Shown here one piece after another: positions 5,929 to 8,893 of a stretch of 8,893 bases of DNA. Origin of the DNA: an uncultured bacterium (lineage in GTDB: Bacteria; Bacillota; Clostridia; Lachnospirales; Lachnospiraceae); the NCBI GenBank assembly GCA_947071365.1, contig CAMTFT010000046.1, positions 1 through 8,893 on the forward strand, written 5' to 3'. Each line of letters begins with the position of its first letter. The stretch's first letter is position 1. The translations under genes and the position numbers were made by a program. The notes below the pieces were generated by a model that saw only the letters and a list, made by a program, of their open reading frames with translations, was not told the DNA's origin and did no database searches.

Positions 5929-7425
5929 CTCCAGTATCCGGTAAATCGCTTCCATATCAAGATGCTCCCGCAGTCCTGCAGCCAGAAGGTCGTACTGCGT
6001 TTCCTTAAAAGCTGCGAAATCCACAGCCATCCCCATTTCCTCCGTTATGCCCTTTGCCGCAGCCAGAGCATGTACGATACCCGATGCGATCGCCTCATTG
6101 TCAAAAATCCCGTGAACGTAGGAGCCGTACACATTTTTCCCGCAGGCTCCCTCCATCTTGCGCTCGCCGGTAATGGAGTTTTCTATCTGCGTAAATGGCT
6201 GCGCACCCTCATGCAGGACGGTGCGCCCCATATGTATTTCATATCCGGTAATTCGCGTTCCTGAAAGACCCTCCAGCACACCCTCCGGCTGCAGGATCTT
6301 ACCATCTACCCGTGTTCTCGCTTTTTCTGCTTCAAAAACAGTTTCCGTATCCAGCAGTCCCATGCCGCGGATCGTTCCGCCTTCCTCAACCCCCTCCGGG
6401 TCAGAAATGGATTTTCCCAGCATCTGGTAGCCTCCGCAGACACCGAAAATCACACTGCCCGCTTTATGCGCTTTCAGTATGGAGGGCTCCAGCCCGTTTT
6501 GCCGCATCCACAGCAGATCCCGCATCGTGTTCTTTGTACCCGGAAGAATGATCAGATCCGGGTTGCCGAGCTGATGCGCCGCAGAAACGTACCGAACCGA
6601 TACGCCCTCGATTCCCTCGAACACATTAAAATCTGTAAAATTCGAAATACGTGGAAGACGGATCACCGCAATGTCGATAAGCCCCACTGTCTGAGGTCCT
6701 TCCAGCCGTTCACTTAAGCTGTCTTCATCCTCCAAACTGACATGCAGGTACGGCGTCACCCCGATGACAGGCAGTCCCGTCATGCTTTCCAGCATTTCCA
6801 CGCCTGGATCCAGAATCGTCTTATCCCCCCGGAATTTATTGATGATCAAGCCTTTGATCATCCTCTTCTCCTCTTCCTCCAGAAGAGCAACCGTACCGTA
6901 AAGCTGCGCAAACACGCCGCCGCGATCAATATCCCCCACCAGCAGCACTGGAGCCTTTGCCAGTTTCGCCATTCCCATATTTACAATATCATCCTGCTTC
7001 AGGTTAATTTCAGCCGGGCTCCCCGCGCCCTCGATCACGATGATATCATACGCTTCATCCAGCTTTCGGTACGCTTTCATGATCTCCGGCACAAGAGACT
7101 TTTTCATCCTGAAATAGTCCCGGGCGCTCATCGTCCCCAGCACTTCACCGTTTACGATCACCTGAGAACCGATATCGTTCGTGGGCTTCAAAAGAATCGG
7201 GTTCATTGCCACACATGGCTCCACACCGGCGGCTTCCGCCTGCATGACCTGTGCGCGGCCCATTTCCAGTCCCTCCCTCGTAATAAACGAATTCAGGGCC
7301 ATATTCTGTGACTTGAAGGGAGCCACACGGTAGCCGTCCTGTTTGAAAATCCGGCAAAGTCCTGCCGCAATGACGCTCTTCCCGACATTCGACATCGTCC
7401 CCTGTATCATGATCACCTTCGCCAT
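5917..7425 (-). CDS. cbiP: Cobyric acid synthase (glutamine-hydrolysing) CbiP/CobQ
   Basis: Amidates the b, d, e and g carboxylates of adenosylcobyrinate a,c-diamide, using four glutamines and four ATP, to give adenosylcobyric acid. The 502-residue length is typical. The N-terminal dethiobiotin-synthetase-like ATPase domain has the P-loop GTMSNVGKS (9-17), the family block [12 protein letters not shown] (35-46), [12 protein letters not shown] (131-142) and [12 protein letters not shown] (163-174). The C-terminal class I glutamine amidotransferase domain has ILPGTKNT (293-300), [10 protein letters not shown] with the nucleophile C330, and [10 protein letters not shown] with H438. SVxG/SHVGKS variants are common in this P-loop, so SNVGKS is not alarming. 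The ATG at 7425 is preceded by GAGGTGA at 8-base spacing. The upstream gap to cobD is 86 bases and purine-rich. The alternative symbol cobQ is used in many clostridial annotations for the same enzyme. Confidence 0.97.
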   Translation of the reverse strand: MAKVIMIQGTMSNVGKSVIAAGLCRIFKQDGYRVAPFKSQNMALNSFITREGLEMGRAQVMQAEAAGVEPCVAMNPILLKPTNDIGSQVIVNGEVLGTMSARDYFRMKKSLVPEIMKAYRKLDEAYDIIVIEGAGSPAEINLKQDDIVNMGMAKLAKAPVLLVGDIDRGGVFAQLYGTVALLEEEEKRMIKGLIINKFRGDKTILDPGVEMLESMTGLPVIGVTPYLHVSLEDEDSLSERLEGPQTVGLIDIAVIRLPRISNFTDFNVFEGIEGVSVRYVSAAHQLGNPDLIILPGTKNTMRDLLWMRQNGLEPSILKAHKAGSVIFGVCGGYQMLGKSISDPEGVEEGGTIRGMGLLDTETVFEAEKARTRVDGKILQPEGVLEGLSGTRITGYEIHMGRTVLHEGAQPFTQIENSITGERKMEGACGKNVYGSYVHGIFDNEAIASGIVHALAAAKGITEEMGMAVDFAAFKETQYDLLAAGLREHLDMEAIYRILEEGI

Positions 7426-7511
7426 TCCTGTTTCACCTCGTTATCCTGCATGGTCTGTTCGTTCTGTATTTCTCTTATTCTGCATTTCTTTTGTTCCATA
7501 TTTTCTCTATT
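7426..7511 (-). other. Purine-rich gap between cobD and cbiP with short repeats
   Basis: Eighty-six bases, strongly A/G-rich on the coding strand, with the ribosome binding site of cbiP at the end. On the plus strand TTCTGTATTTCT and TTCTGCATTTCT recur 15 bases apart. A 28-codon frame (ATG at 7499, TGA at 7415-7413) opens MEQKKCRIRE and ends inside cbiP, but it has no clear Shine-Dalgarno, so I do not call it a gene. No hairpin or promoter pair is apparent. Confidence 0.5.
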
Positions 7512-8690
7512 TCATATTTCTTCCGGATCCTGCTTCAATGCCGCTTCAAGTATCCCAAGGAGTGCATGATTTTCTTCCTCACTGCGGATACAGATGCGGA
7601 AAAATCCTTTTTTCAGCCCCGGAAAATTGCTGCAGTCCCGAATCAGAACTCCTCTACGCAGACAAAATTCCTTCAGATTCTCCGGCCCGGCAAACAGCAG
7701 AAAATTCGTATCAGACGAAAACACCTGATAGCCAAGCTGCTCCATCCGAAGCTTCATATCTTCCCGATTTGCGGCTGTCAGCCTTGCGGTCTCCTTGGCA
7801 AAATCCAGTTCCCATGATGCCGCCTCCGCCGCTGCCTGCGCCGGAACAGAAACATTCCATGGCTGCATCATCTGACGCATCGCCTGCAGGAGAGCTTCAT
7901 CGCCGCACAGCCCATAACCGAAGCGAAGTCCCGGCATCGCGTACATCTTTGTGAACGATTTGATAACGAACAGGTTCGGATTTTCCAAAATCTCCCCTGC
8001 TCCTGAAAACGTCTTGGCCTGATCCGCCTCACAAAGAAAATCAAAAAAACTTTCATCCAGCACCAGCAAAATACGGTGCTCCCGGCAAAGCTTCAACAGC
8101 TTCAAAAGAAAGCCGGATTCCAGCAGCCGCCCGGTGGGATTGTTCGGGCTGCCGAGAATAATGATATCGGTTTTCTCCTCCACTGCATCCAGAAATCCTT
8201 CTCCCAGAGCGAAATCCTCCTCCGCCTTCATATAAAAACGACGGATCCCACAGCCAAACGCAGTCAGCGCCTGCTCGTATTCAAAAAAGGAAGGAGCCGC
8301 CAGCAACGCCTGTTTCGGCCTGCGCGCCGCCGCAAGAGCAAACATCAGCTCCGCCGCGCCATTGCCGCAGATAATATGCTGCGGGCCGATGCGCGTCTCA
8401 GACAGCTTCCCGGCGCGTTCCTTCAAATCGAATTTTCCATTTTCCATATCCTGAGTCGTACCGCTTCTTTCGTCTGCCCCATACTCCTTTTTCCCGAGCA
8501 GAGCATTCTCCCGCTGCGCCAGAGCGTTTCGGAGACTTCTGTACTCCGGGTCAGGATAATGCACCGAACGCGCCACCGCCTCTGATGCCGCATCGCATAC
8601 AGACTGCATCATTCCCCTGAAATTGATATTTGCCGAAAAATCCCGGATATTCTTGTATTCATAAATGTCTCCGCCATGTTTATGAAACAT
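7512..8690 (-). CDS. cobD: L-threonine-O-3-phosphate decarboxylase CobD
   Basis: PLP-dependent fold type I enzyme that makes (R)-1-aminopropan-2-yl phosphate, the linker between corrin ring and lower ligand. The protein has 392 residues. The family opening HKHGGDIYEYKNIRDFSANIN (key blocks HGGDIY and DFSANIN, residues 5-23) is followed by HYPDPEY (44-50), CGNGAAEL (108-115), LGSPNNPTGRLL (179-190) and LVLDESFFDF (209-218, D212). The Schiff-base lysine is K248 in KSFTKMYAMPGLRFGYG, and FFRICIR (363-369) provides the carboxylate-binding Arg. DFSANINFRG replaces the commoner NINPLG. A hydrophilic stretch at about 66-103 (blocks KKEYGADERSG and DMENGKFDLKERAG) appears inserted relative to usual CobD of about 360 residues. 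The ATG at 8690 has GGAGAG 9 bases upstream. Histidinol-phosphate aminotransferase is the related alternative, but the HGG opening and the operon argue for CobD. Confidence 0.94.
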   Translation of the reverse strand: MFHKHGGDIYEYKNIRDFSANINFRGMMQSVCDAASEAVARSVHYPDPEYRSLRNALAQRENALLGKKEYGADERSGTTQDMENGKFDLKERAGKLSETRIGPQHIICGNGAAELMFALAAARRPKQALLAAPSFFEYEQALTAFGCGIRRFYMKAEEDFALGEGFLDAVEEKTDIIILGSPNNPTGRLLESGFLLKLLKLCREHRILLVLDESFFDFLCEADQAKTFSGAGEILENPNLFVIKSFTKMYAMPGLRFGYGLCGDEALLQAMRQMMQPWNVSVPAQAAAEAASWELDFAKETARLTAANREDMKLRMEQLGYQVFSSDTNFLLFAGPENLKEFCLRRGVLIRDCSNFPGLKKGFFRICIRSEEENHALLGILEAALKQDPEEI

Positions 8691-8849
8691 CTTCGTTTTC
8701 TCTCCACATACTGTACAAATATTCTGTCACTGTTTTCCATCTTATCCTGTTAAAACGTCCCGCCGCCTGCCTTTCCTGCACGCTTTGGTGACGCGATCTT
8801 TCATTCTTCAATGTATCAGGAGCACCGCCAGCTTGACAAGCCCCAGCAC
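8691..8849 (-). other. Region upstream of cobD; possible tail of another gene at its right end
   Basis: No cobalamin riboswitch element, promoter pair or hairpin stands out in these 159 bases. On the minus strand the frame from 8849 reads VLGLVKLAVLLIH then TGA at 8810-8808. The codons (CTG, GTG, GCG, AAG) resemble those of the neighbours, so this may be the last membrane helix of an upstream protein such as CbiB. A competing frame is open from 8847 to a TAA at 8682-8680, overlapping cobD by 11 bases. It is hydrophilic and ends TEYLYSMWRENEDVS. The sequence is too short to decide. GGAGAG just before cobD is its likely ribosome binding site. Confidence 0.35.
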
Positions 8850-8893
8850 CTGTCTCTTATACACATCTGACGCTGCCGACGACTTAATAGGTG
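8850..8893 (-). other. Illumina Nextera adapter with i5 index (non-genomic contamination)
   Basis: Bases 8850-8868 are CTGTCTCTTATACACATCT, the complement of the 19-base Tn5 mosaic end. They are followed at 8869-8882 by GACGCTGCCGACGA, the complement of the Nextera read-1 tail. Bases 8883-8890, CTTAATAG, sit exactly where the i5 index belongs and are the complement of CTATTAAG, which I recall as Nextera index S518. The final GTG matches the first bases of the complemented P5 oligo. This is sequencing read-through left at a contig end, not a transposon, and should be trimmed. Confidence 0.98.

Noticed and set aside
6742..7311. Plus-strand open frame of 189 codons opposite cbiP
   Set aside because: His/Arg/Gln-rich with no recognisable motif, and antisense to the well-conserved P-loop and amidation domain of cbiP. 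It, and the other plus-strand frames, are shadows.
7413..7499. 28-codon open frame between cobD and cbiP
   Set aside because: It has no Shine-Dalgarno before the ATG, low-complexity A/G-rich sequence, and ends inside cbiP. Too weak to call a gene.
7343..7954. Plus-strand open frame of 203 codons spanning the cobD-cbiP gap
   Set aside because: It lies antisense to the C-terminus of cobD and the start of cbiP, is rich in Pro/Ser, has no domain, and would collide with the operon.
8691..8849. Cobalamin riboswitch upstream of cobD
   Set aside because: I looked for the B12-box consensus and its flanking helices on the minus strand and found none. The region is also too short for a whole element of about 200 bases.
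8850..8868. Tn5/IS50-type transposon end
   Set aside because: The mosaic end is followed at once by the synthetic Nextera tail, index and P5 bases, so it comes from library preparation and is not a mobile element.

Overview
The first 8849 bases are part of an anaerobic (early cobalt insertion) cobalamin biosynthesis operon. All genes lie on the minus strand, so transcription runs from right to left. The gene set (cbiD, cbiG, cbiH, cbiL, cbiF, cbiC, cbiP, cobD) is diagnostic of the oxygen-independent route. Strong AGGAGG-type ribosome binding sites, 4-base ATGA/GTGA overlaps, mid-range GC and the protein sequences suggest a Clostridia-class Firmicute, perhaps a Lachnospiraceae-like gut anaerobe. 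The genus cannot be told from the sequence.

In transcription order (right to left) the layout is: a short stretch upstream of cobD that may hold the tail of another gene (8691-8849); cobD, L-threonine-phosphate decarboxylase (7512-8690); cbiP/cobQ, cobyric acid synthase (5917-7425); cbiC, cobalt-precorrin-8 methylmutase (5186-5842); a fusion of a CobC-like histidine phosphatase with CbiD (3058-5181); a 36-codon membrane microprotein gene (2951-3061); cbiL (2232-2921); cbiF (1468-2235); cbiG (227-1471); and the first 79 codons of cbiH (1-237), cut by the left edge. From cbiC leftward the genes overlap or nearly touch, which implies one transcript with translational coupling. No riboswitch, promoter or terminator is visible. 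They would lie beyond the window.

The enzymes cover consecutive ring steps: CbiL (C20 methylation), CbiH (C17 methylation and ring contraction), CbiF (C11 methylation), CbiG (delta-lactone opening and loss of the two-carbon unit) and CbiD (C1 methylation). CbiC makes cobyrinate, CbiP amidates the b, d, e and g carboxylates, CobD makes aminopropanol phosphate, and the phosphatase domain probably acts in lower-ligand (alpha-ribazole) metabolism. CbiK/CbiX, CbiJ, CbiE/CbiT, CbiA, CbiB and CobU/S/T are not in the window.

Points worth attention: (1) the phosphatase-CbiD fusion, with a possible internal start for CbiD alone; (2) hydrophilic insertions in CbiD, CbiG and CobD, those in CbiD and CbiG built partly from tandem DNA repeats, one an 81-bp unit duplicated at 78/81 identity; (3) an overlapping 36-aa membrane microprotein with a near-perfect Shine-Dalgarno; (4) the last 44 bases (8850-8893), which are not genomic: they are an Illumina Nextera adapter with an i5 index, so the contig really ends at about 8849.
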